Shown here: one piece after another, positions 42,064-53,500 of the stretch
Layout: each line of letters opens with the position of its first letter
Numbering within the stretch: position 1 is the stretch's first letter
DNA from: Cladopsammia gracilis
Taxonomy: Eukaryota; Cnidaria; Anthozoa; Scleractinia; Dendrophylliidae
DNA length: 64,000 bases
Assembly (NCBI GenBank): GCA_022457155.1
Contig: JAJGOT010000239.1
Coordinates: 627,001-691,000, forward strand
Direction of reading: 5' to 3'
Notes under the pieces: model-generated
The model's database searches: none
The model's input: only the letters and a program-made list of their open reading frames with translations
Told to the model about the DNA's origin: nothing
Translations under genes and position numbers: made by a program

Positions 42064-42377
42064 GGGATGGACCATTAGAAAAGTGATGGGGGGGGGGGGG
42101 GGGGGGGGGGGGGGTGGGGTGGGAACTTTGGGAGAGGCAAGAAATTTTTTTTTTGTCCACCTAAGGTGGAAATCTTTTTTTTTTTTCACTCGATGGCTGG
42201 AATATTTTTTTTTTTAATAGTTTATTTTTTAATTTTCCTTGGGCAGATTTTTTTTTTGCGATAATGCGTGGGAATATATTTTTTTTTCTCAATAATTTAC
42301 TGGGGAAATTTTTTTTTTTTGCTTTTGCCCCCCCCCCCCCCCCCCCCCCCCCCATCACTTTTCTAATGGTCCATCCC
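42064..42377. repeat. Harbinger-like MITE with 26-base G run / C run, TTA target duplication
   Basis: The inverted ends GGGATGGACCATTAGAAAAG and CTTTTCTAATGGTCCATCCC continue into GTGATG plus a long G run, mirrored as a C run plus CATCAC. It is flanked by TTA at 42,061-42,063 and 42,378-42,380, the 3-bp duplication typical of PIF/Harbinger. An outer inverted pair (CGCCTTTCAATAACATGCGG, 42,009-42,060 and 42,552-42,605) surrounds it. The interior is T-rich and non-coding. Confidence 0.8.
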
Positions 42378-43998
42378 TTATTCCCTGCCGTCAAACATAA
42401 TTAATACGAAAGCCAGCGAACCATGTAAAAAAGAAACACACAAAACGGATCGAAATCTACCAATCATAATGCACGGACGTGACCTTTTGACCTAATTGAG
42501 GTGAAGATCTGTTTCCTGAGAGGGAAGCTAAGGTGATTGACGGCAGTGTAAAACGCAACTGTTGGTGGGAATTTGAATTTCAAATTCCGCATGTTATTGA
42601 AAGGCGCAGTAAGCTAGATACGCATCAGAACGCGTGTTTAGATTGCAAAATCCTTTTAGATCGATTTTAATGTTGCACTAAAAACTCCAAATGCGAAACA
42701 TCTGTAAGCTTATTGTTGTCTATATTCGTTTACATCAAATTAATTATTGTTATCGTTGGATTCACGTTGAATTCCTGTTACGAAACGTGTTCGTAACAAA
42801 GCATTTGCTCACTAAGTTTACAGCTGATGGAAGGAGCGAGTGAGTGAGTGAGTGAATTTTATTTAAACACCCTTGCCGATAACCTGTTCATCATGCTTTC
42901 ACGTATACACAGGTTTAAAAGTAAGACTACACTGCATTCACTAGATTCAGTAGCTGACACTTAAGCTCGACCCGGAGCTCGATCGCTAAGCAAATGGCAA
43001 GTTTAACATAACTTATAAAACACAGAACTTGCCAGAGCAAAAATCCCACAGGAATAAGCGGCGAACACAATATCAAACGGTCCTATCCATCCATGAACGC
43101 GTGCAGTTGATGAAAGTGTGCAGTTGTACGCAGTAGTTCTTTATCTTGCTTTTCGAATACACACACGGAGAGATTTTACGGTATGTATTTCATGGCCGAA
43201 AGCCATATAGTCGTCGATATAGACTTAAATATGCGTGCATAAATTTGCATGCGCTAATGTGACACGAAAAAAAAAAAACAAGAAAAGTCAACGCCGGATT
43301 TACAACTCGTGTGCTTCGCCACGAGTAAATAGCGGACAGTAGCCAAGTTGTAACGCAATTAAAGGGTCTCTAGCCAATAAGATTCAAGAACTAATACGAG
43401 GCTTGGGACATTTCGTCCTCTCCCATACTTGTTTACTTTTTAATTACCAAGCCAGTCTTGTGTGGTCTTTGTTGCAATATTTTGTCACCGAAATTTTCCA
43501 CGCGTGTAGCTACCACCGTACGCTGGCGAAGCGACATTTTGGAAACAATCGATTGCGTGTGCAAGCAAAAAGCGTGTTATTATAGCAGCAAACTGGTAAT
43601 GTCATGGTTTTTGCATATTTGTATTTTTTTTTTTCACATCTTGATCTCGAACTTTTAAACGACCTCATGCTTTATGTAGTCTAGATGTAGATCTTCTAGA
43701 CTGTAAGGTTTGAAAAGTTTCGAAGAATAGGGTTGAATATTTTCCAGCAAAAATTTAAAGATTCGCCTTACCTTCTGTTAATTTGTGGATGCCGCTGTTT
43801 TCTGACGGATTAAAACAATATTTATACCATATATTATACCTGTGACATAATTACTTTCCTCTTAACGTTTTGTATAGTTTGTTTAGTAATTTTATAGTTG
43901 ATGGGATCAAAAGAAATGTCTTAGTAAGCTCATTTTTCTCACAGAAGTAACACTTTTGTTGGGGAAGCGTTTATCATGTGATGTACTTTCTCTGTAAA

Positions 43999-44322
43999 TC
44001 TCAAGTAGTTTAAGGCCTGGGTCAAGGGCTTTGACCAGGAAAAAACGGTTTATTCGCAATAACTTTTACAAACGGAATGGAACTGAATCGAAATTTGGCA
44101 CATAGAAAGACAAGACAAATTCGTTACCAAATCGCTGATTTACGTAATTTTAAAATTTTGATCACGTGACATGTCACGTGACCAAACTTTTGCGTTGAGG
44201 CAAAAGATAACATCAAGATTAACATTCAGGGAAAATTTCATTTAGGTTTTCTCGGTGATGATATTAAGTGTCAATCATATTTTCCGAACACACTTTAAAC
44301 CCAGGCCTTAAACTACTTGAGA
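43999..44322. repeat. TIR element with TCTCAAGTAGTTTAAGGCCT ends
   Basis: Left TCTCAAGTAGTTTAAGGCCT and right AGGCCTTAAACTACTTGAGA are perfect 20-bp inverted repeats. The ~280-bp non-coding interior contains the palindrome GTCACGTGACATGTCACGTGAC-like core around 44,163-44,182. It lies just downstream of alpha-CA copy 2. Confidence 0.85.
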
Positions 44323-44547
44323 ATTGTAAGTGCATTGTACTACTTTAAGAACGCGAAATAATTAACTTTAACACAAATGCAAAAGAGCAGTGAACTTTCA
44401 TCAAATTAATGTTTTTATTAGTTTTGCTGATACACCCAACTATCACAATGTACAACACAGTAATCATTACAAAACAGCAATAACGAACGATCCTTGTTAA
44501 TTCTTTATCCATGTTACCCACAATCAAGAGCTTTTGATCAGCTGACC

Positions 44548-47500
44548 CTACTCCGAGACAGACACAGTGCGCCCGTTCAGCGGTTGCGTGGGTCGAAAGT
44601 TGCCGCAGTAGTGGAGATTCCTCATGACTTTCAACTGAAAGAGAAACGAATCATGAGGGATACCGTTAATCCTCTATTAACCCTCCGGACGTATATGCAG
44701 ACGTTTACCCCCTCGTGGTACGGGGTGTGGTGGTGGTGGTTGTGGGGACCCCTGCTTTGGGTTTTCGCGGTGTTACAATGTATCGGAAATATTTTACCTC
44801 TAATAGGAAGCCTGTGATGTGCTCTACAAGTAAAGGTACATGTTATGGGTTATTGGGCTGCTGGGGGTCCGTGACGTCATCCAAAATGGCCGCCATTTTG
44901 GAGTTTACAAAAACTCAACTTTATCGAAAAAATGCCAAAATTGCAAATTATTTTTGCTAGAGTTGTAAAATATGGTGTAGCGAAATATTTTCCTGCTTTT
45001 AGTACCGTTTTATATTTTTTTTTTTCAGCAAAAAAAGGTGAACACGTATCTTTATTAAAAAATGTCTTGACTTCATGCTACTGATGGCGTCATATCTCGT
45101 TACCTTAGCAACCGATGGTCGCTCAAGTGTACCTAAATGTGTCTTAAGGATAAACGAACAGCTATTGGAGACGACAATGGAGAAAAATCTTTAGTACTGG
45201 CAATATTCTACTCAAAGCTCACGAGTACTGAATGTGAATTCCTATAGTAACGTGTTTTGGCTGTGAAGAAAAATGGGGGAGGTGGTGGGGGGGAGGGTTA
45301 AAAGAGAGGGGGGAGAGGTTAAATAAGTTTCTTGCTTATAAACTGGGGGTTTATTAGTTTCAACTAAGGTAAGTTGACCAGGGACAGTCGAGCAACCGAA
45401 ATCCTGCTCAAATTTTCCCAAAAAAATTGCCCAAAACTTGCCGTTTTTTAACCCGTGAATATACGCGCATGCGTAATGAACGGGTTATCGGTAACAGCGA
45501 CAGATATGCAAATGAGCACTCGCTCACTCCTTCCATCAGCTGTAAACTTAGTGACGTAACGGTTTTGTTACGAATGCGTTTTGTAACAAGAACAGCGTGA
45601 ATCCAGCGATAACAATCACTAAATTGGTGTAAACGAATATAAACAACAATAAGCTTAAAGATGTTTCGCATTTGGAGTCTTTAATGCAACGTTAAAATCA
45701 ATCTAAAAGGAATTTTCAACTGAGACACGCGTTTTGATTCTTATCTAGCTTCAAGTAATAAAATTTAACCCATCTTAAGTCAGAGGTCACGGTGGTCGAG
45801 TGGTGTAAACCGCGGACTTACAGCCGAAAGGCCCAGGTTCGAATCTTCTTTTTTTTCTTTTTTTTTTTTTCTTTCTTCTTCGGACTGAACATTATGAAAG
45901 TGATGTACTGTATTTTTACTTTTTGCGTTTGTCAAAACTCCTTACGTTTAATTTAAAAAAAAATTATTGAACCGTGATAGAGTGAAAACATAAGCTTACC
46001 GCAATATTGCGTTACGCTAGCATTTCAAATTCACTAGTTGGCTCTAAGCAGCCTTTGATTTTTCTCTCTTGAATACTTGAAGCGTTTATTTTCTCTCGTT
46101 CCATCATATGTAAACTTGTTCAATTCCCCAGTGTAATTATTTCTTTATCCATTTGTCTGGACAGTCTCGTTTTACACTGTATACACCAAATTGAAGAAAC
46201 GTTGTCGGGTGAAAAGCATAAACCATAAACGATGCGACCCAAAGGTTTACTGGGAAAGTGGGTAAATCAACCTTCGTCTCTAACAGAATACACCTTATAA
46301 CAACACAAGATGCATGAATCATGCTCTAAAATATCTCAAGCAAAGAAAACATCTTGATTATCGAGAAATGGAATATTGCTCAGCTTGCCAATGCTGCCTA
46401 CCCATAATCCCATTCGGTCTCATCGTTGATGGTTTATGCTTTTCACTGGTCAACGTTTCTTCAATTTGGTGTATTTATGTCACGCTGAGATGTTTTAGTC
46501 GTTTTAAATATATTTTACTGTTCAATTCTTTGACTTCAATCCCAGTATGGAAAATTTAAACCGATCTGTGGACTTAACCGTACCTTGTTTTGTGTTAACG
46601 ACATGGTTCTTAGGGCCCTTTGATTCTGAAAAGTGAGCAACTAGTTGTCACCTTTCTTAGTAATAAGTTGCCAAATTATTAAGGAAAGTTTCCAAACAGT
46701 TTCCCCAAACGTTGCAATTCAGTCTCAGCATTATGAACACAAACAAAGTAATTCGCTGTTATCGCAAAACAAAATTAAATTAAGAGAGACGAGAGCGATT
46801 TTCGTACCTTTCGAGGGTTAAAATTCGTGGCAGACAAAAGACGTGTGGTCTGTCTAAGAGTAAGGTTATACTAATGGAAATCCCCCTTCCCTGAAGATTT
46901 CGTCCTTACCACATTTCGGTTAACTTGTTGAGGAGTTTTCAGCACAATCCAACTGACAGACTGGTAGCAGGGTGGAGTGGTCAGTGATCCCTTGTATGAG
47001 AAGAAAGATGTCTTCGACAAGTCTCTCAACGCAGGTACCAGTTTGTAAAGGGACAAGTTGTTCACTGCAACACTAGCACCTGTGAATGAAGGCACATTGA
47101 AGTTTAACTTTTCAACCAGATAAATATCTCGTCAAATAATTTCTGCTTTTCCGTATTAATATTTCAGTCTTCACAGAGCTTCGACGGGAAATAGGTCATC
47201 CTATTTGCAGGTAGCACAATGTTTCTCTTTTTCACTGACTCCTGAGCTTAGTGGAAGTTTGTAAGGTTTTAACCAGATAGTTTTTAACTCCTCAGATTGA
47301 TCATCGCTGCATTTCCCCATTGATATTTCATGCTTCACAGAGCTTCACAGGGAGATAGATCTTTTAGTTCCCAGGTAGCATAATGCTTACCTTGGGAATG
47401 TTTAGTGAGTTATACTAACAGGCTATTTTTTATATAAATATTAAAACTCATTTTTTATGTGAAATATTTAGTTGCGGTGGTCAATGGGAAGGCCGTCAGT

Positions 47501-50500
47501 GTTTTGAGCATTGGATCCGGTTGTGCAAAGTACGATTAAGCTGATCAAGAATTACTTTCTTGTTTGATTTATGTCTTCTTGACTACCATCGATCAAGAGT
47601 TAATCTGAACAAATCAAACATCAATAATAATTTTACATTGGTCATGTAAAATGATGAGGTTATTAAACACAGCCATCAAAAACATCTTGCATCAATACAC
47701 AATTAGTCTGCCCCACATTCAGAAGAAGGACAGAAGGAGGCAGGAAATTCACTACTAAATTCTGTAACTTGTGGAATTCGATACCATCATCACTAAGAAA
47801 ATCGGAATCATTTGAGTCTTTTAAAAACAGCGTGTATAGAGATTTTTTAATTAAGCAGAAATGAAACGTCATTTTATTGCATATAGGTCAGTTTTTATTT
47901 TTACTCAAAGTCATAATAAAATGATATAGTTATTAATATTGTTTTATATTTTAATGTTATATTTTGAACTTGGATTTTATTTTTATATATTTTTTTATTG
48001 GATTTCTATCATAGTATTTTAGGGTGGTTTGCATTAGTTCCCAGAATTAATTTTCCATTATTTATACTTTTATGGATCAATATTACCGCTCTTTATCAGT
48101 TGGTGCTTCGGCAATTCTATCAAAGACATGCCGATCATTGTTGAACAAATCATGGCCATCATCATGGCGAAAAAGGTTGTCATAGTAACAGTATAGTAAC
48201 AGTTAAAGATGCGAAATTTCACAGGCCGGTTATATAACAAGTTCCCGACTAAAAGGAGGGTATGGACCATGCATTTTGCGTGTTCTTATATCCAGTAGAA
48301 CCGCACTCTTCTGCATATGTTTACGACTTACCAACTTCGTTTATCTGGCTTATTTTTTGGGATAACGTTCTCCACTCCCAATTTCCACCAGCATCGTTCG
48401 TCTACATTGAAACAGGATATAAAATTAAATAGCACCGGTGTTACTAACATTAGGCGTTTAAAAGCTGATAATACAATGATGAAAAACCAAATAACAAGAA
48501 TATAGCATTTAACCCTCCGACGTTCACGCAAACTTATACCCCCACGTGGTACAGGGCGGGGGGGAGGGGGAGTGGCTGCAAACTATCCCCTGCGAGTTTT
48601 TGTGATGTTACAATATATCGGAAATATTTTACCTTTAATAGATAGCCTATGATGTGCTTTACAAGATAAGGTAAATATTATGGGTTATGGAGCTGCTGGG
48701 GTCCGTAACGTCTCCAAAATGGACGCCAAGATAGCCGCCATCTTGGATTTTACAAAAAAAATTCAACTTTATTGGAAAAAATACGAAAATTGCAAATGAT
48801 TTTTCTAGAGTTGTAAAATATGATACAGTTAAACATTTTCATGATTTTGGAAGCGTTTTTTAGAGAAAAAGGCTGAAACACGCATTTTTATTCCAAAATG
48901 GCTTGACCTCGTGCTTCTTATGACGTCATATCTCGTTACCATAGCAAACGATGGTGGCCGAACTTGTCTAAAACTGTGTCTACAGGATAAACGAACAGCT
49001 ACTGATGACGACCTATGCTGACGATCAATGCTCTTGCAAAACTCGGAGAGAAACCTTAAAGGGGGGGGGGGGGGGGGGAGGGGGCGGGGCATGTCCAAGG
49101 GTTTAAACTTAAAAAAACTGCGTTCAACCAAAGAATATCATTCCAGCTGCTACTCAAGGTAACTCCTCTTGCAAACTGTCGTGCAACCAAAGGTAAACCG
49201 TGGGAAGTTGGAAGTCTATTATTGTGCTTCTTGCAGATGCGAGATGCAGTATTACCATAGTTCATTATTAGATTAGCAGTATAACAATATATACTGCTAC
49301 CATATGTAGCAGTAATACCGTAATATCGCTAAAGCATGAAGCAGAATTGTGCAAACTGTCTTGCAATGCTTTCGTCAGTGTTGTATTACACGCTACCAGC
49401 ACCTTTACAATGTACCGCTCTTCGTGTATTTTTTTGTTAAAACCAAGTGGTAAGTCGGAGAATTTTGTTTATAAAAAGTTCGACCTATTGAATTTTTCCT
49501 ACCTTCAATAATACACCAATAACAGACAGTCCATCTGGCTTGTCAGCGGCAGTGTTGAAGTCGGGATACTTCGTATTATAAGTCACCATATGAAGCTACA
49601 AAATGACAAAATGTGTTATTACTCAAAATGAGAAACAGATGCTAAGAGAAGGTTGCTTAGGGTTTATATTATCGGCTTTTATTATTTTTTGTTCAGGTGA
49701 ATTTTGAAGGCCCTCCTGAAAATCATCAAACTTCTCGGGGGCCGATTGGCCGAGAGCTATTGTTTATCAGAGTGAAAATCATGATATGGCGGTGTTTGGC
49801 GCGCTGGAAGACAAATGATTTTGGCTTCAAGAAGAAATTCCGTTGGATTGGTTTGAAAGATAACCGCTTCCTCTGTCTATTTTCGGCGAATTGTCGTCGT
49901 TTCTAATCCAATATTACATTTGCCATTGGTAAAAAATCCACGCTAGTCAAAGCTCAAACGTTTGGAGTAGAACTTGGAGAGATTGTGGAGTCGAGGACTT
50001 CGGTAACCTGGCCAACGTATGCTAGTTGAAAGAGTACGCGAAATGCTACTCCTTCATTCAGCAAACTTTCGTCACTGCCACAGAGAAAAATACGCTCAAA
50101 GAAAGGTAAATAAACGGATGACTTTTAAGTTTACTTTGTATTTTGTTTGAAATTAAACGTTTTCGTGATGACCAAAGATTCAATATACACTGGAAAAGTT
50201 GAAAATTTACATACTATGTAAATAACATGTAAATAACATGTAAATCACTGAAAATAGACTGTAAACGATAATTTACAGACTATTTGGACATTTACATGTT
50301 ATCAATAATCATGTAAATAACATGTAAATATTAGAGCTGAAACATGTAAATTATAGTGAATAGGCTGTAAATTTTGAAGGTATAGGAACAGAGACCATGT
50401 AAATAACATGTAAATTGGAAATAGAGACTTTGTACACAGCATGTAAATTTAAAAAGAGAGACTGTAAATAACATGTAAATTAGAAAACGTAGGTTATGAA

Positions 50501-53500
50501 GACCATGTAAATAACATGTAAATTGAAAAAGGGGGGCTGTCAAGACCCTGTAAATAATATGTAAATTGAAAACGTAGGTTATGAAGACCATGTAAATAAC
50601 ATGTAAATTGAAAAAGGGGGGCTGTCAAGACCCTGTAAATAATATGTAAATTGAAAAAGGGGGGCTATCAAGACCCTGTAAATAACATGTAAATTGAAAA
50701 AGGGGGGCTGTCAAGACCCTGTAAATAACATGTAAATTGAAAAAGGGGGGCTGTCAAGACCCTGTAAATAACATGTAAATTGAAAAAGGGGGGCTATCAA
50801 GACCATGTAAATAACATGTAAATTGAAAAAGGGGGGCTATCAAGACCATGTAAATAACATGTAAATTGAAAAAGGGGGGCTATCAAGACCCTGTAAATAA
50901 CATGTAAATTGAAAAAGGGGGGCTGTCAAGACCATGTAAATAACATGTAAATTGAAAAAGGGGGGCTATCAATACCATGTAAATTGAAAATGGGGGCTAT
51001 CAATACCCTGTAAATTGAAAAAGGGGGGCTGTCAATACCCTGTAAATTGAAAAAGGGGGGCTGTCAAGACCATGTAAATTGAAAAAGGGGGGCTATCGAG
51101 ACCCTGTAAATAACATGTAAATTAAATGCTGTCTTCAACTGAAAAGCATTTTTGCAACACCATGCCATAATTTGAGGACCTTACTGTTTAGAGAAGTACA
51201 ACTGTAAGTCTAGCAATGCAATTTGTTTCAATTTAATGCTGGTACCTTTTGTCACATAAAATATTCCATGCCACAAACATGACTACAACTTTACAGTTTT
51301 AACCGGAATTTGCAAGGCAAAGCATGTCACTTTAAATGCATACATGATAATGATAATAATAATCTTTATTGAGGATGCCAACGTCACCAGTAGTGGTCCT
51401 CTCCTAAGACTATATGTTAATTATCTTTCACTTGTTGAAAAAAACATCATGAACATCTGTAGCCCTGGCCAAATGGAGAGACAAGTCGACATAAAAAATA
51501 AGTTGCATCAATAACTTTTGTCCAATTCAATCAAGCATAGATTCTAGTTGACGCAAGCTTTTAACAGGTAACTTAAGATCCACGACGACAACATGGACGA
51601 CGACCAGAAGTGAGATTCACGCGATTTTCCCACGAATTCTGTCATCGTCCTCTCGTCTACAACGACCAAGCCAGTAGTTTCACATTGTCGTGCAAAGGAG
51701 TTTCATTTTTTTGTCTATTTTACGAAGACGGCAAATTGGATGAAAAATTTGACTGTATACAATGTGTGTTTTCGTGTTGTTTACTAACTGGAGGCAAGAC
51801 GAGGAAAAGGCGAACCAGTAAGTCGTAAATGTATTTTTATCTTTAAAACTTGCCCTCACAGTCAAAACAACTGGATCGAAAAAAAAATATTCATGACTAC
51901 AAGCAGCTGGCCACAAGCCTTGAATAGAAGAATTTAATCACTTGTACTCTGGAATTTTCGTATCTGTAATATGTAAAAATATATTGAATCTTCAGCAGTG
52001 AACCGTTTCATTTTGTAACTTTTTTGCAGATGTGGTTATTTAGACTCACAGCCAAATACATTGTTTTTGCCAACTCTTGTAATTAATTGTGTATTGTGTT
52101 TATTTTTTGGGGTCCAAACTTTGTATGCAATTCCGAGCACGATATACTAATGTGCCGGGAACTCGGCCAAACACTCGGACTCGGCCATTTCGTACAGCAT
52201 GAACTTTCAATATTCTTCATGGAGAAAAATCAGGATTTTTGGACTCAAACAGGTCAAACAAAACTGGAAATTCTTCGTTGTTAATAAAGTTTAATCCATG
52301 GCTAAAAAAAGAAGCTCATCTTGAGCGAGACGTTTTCAACAAGCCAAATCAAAATAAGTCGTGGTCTACCTGCCGGCCACATCTCAAGATTTCATTTTGC
52401 CACCAAAACCGATGTCCTCGGACCAGTCCTCCTGCGGTCTATAGGCGTTGTCGTTGTCTCGTTCATTGCAGATCTTAAGTTCTCTAATATCACTTAGTCA
52501 ACCACTGCAAGTTATCATGTACATTGAAATGGCTTGTTTACAATTTGGAACAACTTGCATCTAGACATATACTTGCCAGTCAGTTTGGCCAGAACATAAG
52601 TGGGTATTTTTCTGCCCATGACTAAATAATATTCAAGCAAGTTTTCAGAAGAATTTGTCAAAATATATTTTCATTGAATTTTGTCATTTCCACGCCAATA
52701 AGGTCAGCATTTACATGCAAACACAATGGCAGCTGACTATGGCATAGTCTTTTGTCATAAAAACTGGCATTTTATGCCTGACTATATAACTCATATCCTA
52801 TTTGTAGTAGATCCTATATGGCACAGTAACTGATCATTTTTGTTTAGAATTATTTGTTTCTGTTTTGCATTGTTCCTTTCAAAAAGCTACATGTACACTG
52901 TACAGTGTACATTGACTACAGCTTTGGTATGTTTTCTGCCAGAGTTTGGCCATGGGGATGCTCTTGCTCTTGAAGCCTGCAAAACAAAACAAAAAAAAAC
53001 AGCTGCAGTGAGCAGAAGTCTGTCTTGTAGTAGTCTGCCTGTTAACTAAGGCAACTGCCCTTCGCATCCATTTTTTTATCAAAAGAAAAGTGGGCAGCAC
53101 ACAGCAGCTAAGACCGGTTTCGTGATACAAATTTGTAAGAGTTTAATGGATGGTAAGCACAAAATATTGTGATACTATACTGTCCAATTATTTCAGTCAG
53201 TTTATGTTCTTGATGTAAAGAATTGTTGTGGAGGAGATGTGGAAGCTTACATTCAGAAGGGGTTATAACGTAAAACGCATGCACACTGGGAACCGGTACC
53301 CACTTTAGTGCCCGAGTCCCATGCCTGAATTCTGGCGTGGGTACTCGAAAAAAAGGTGTGTTCACATTAGTGCCCAGCGATAATCGTACTCGGGCATCGT
53401 GCTCGGGCACCAAGTGTGAACATAGCCTTACATTGTATAACCGGGATTTTTAAGGTATGTATGGAAATCCTGACCAGTAACAAGAAATGGACTTTGGTCT

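Larger units (their letters stand above)
41100..42850. repeat. Composite interspersed repeat with tRNA-like piece; inverted relative at 45.5-46.1 kb
   Basis: Segments GCGTTAGCATTT/CGCAATATTGCCGTAAGCTT (41,120-41,165), TTAAATTAAACGTAAGGATT (41,790), AAGTACATCACTTTCATAAT (41,828) and GCATCAGAACGCGTGTTTAG...CAGCTGATGGAAGGAGCGAG (42,630-42,840) all recur reverse-complemented in 45,490-46,060. A minus-strand tRNA-like stretch (41,927-41,988, B box GAGTTCGAATC) corresponds to 45,785-45,850 (+). Confidence 0.65.
37216..44547. other. Intergenic region between the two carbonic anhydrase genes
   Basis: No host gene recognised. About 7.3 kb is filled mostly by the repeats listed separately (37,520; 37,932; 39,112; 41,100; 42,064; 43,999) plus the 5S-like block. 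The promoter of copy 1 lies at its left edge and the 3' end of copy 2 at its right edge. A TTTATT at 44,414-44,419 (AATAAA on the minus strand) is a candidate poly(A) signal for copy 2. Confidence 0.6.

Noticed and set aside
42161..42394. Gly-run/Lys-rich minus-strand ORF
   Set aside because: Produced by the C and T homopolymers of the Harbinger-like MITE.
47663..47872. Minus-strand ORF as the missing carbonic anhydrase exon
   Set aside because: It has no similarity to the copy 1 exon. The opposite strand is a clear LINE RT tail.
48719..48830. 'TTGGATTTTAC' block as a diverged 70-nt carbonic anhydrase exon
   Set aside because: The same sequence occurs in the repeat copies at 27.9 and 44.9 kb, so it is repeat DNA.
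50331..51125. CRISPR-like array of regular repeats
   Set aside because: The 43-bp units are contiguous with no unique spacers, and the host is a eukaryote. It is the subterminal array of the CACTA element.
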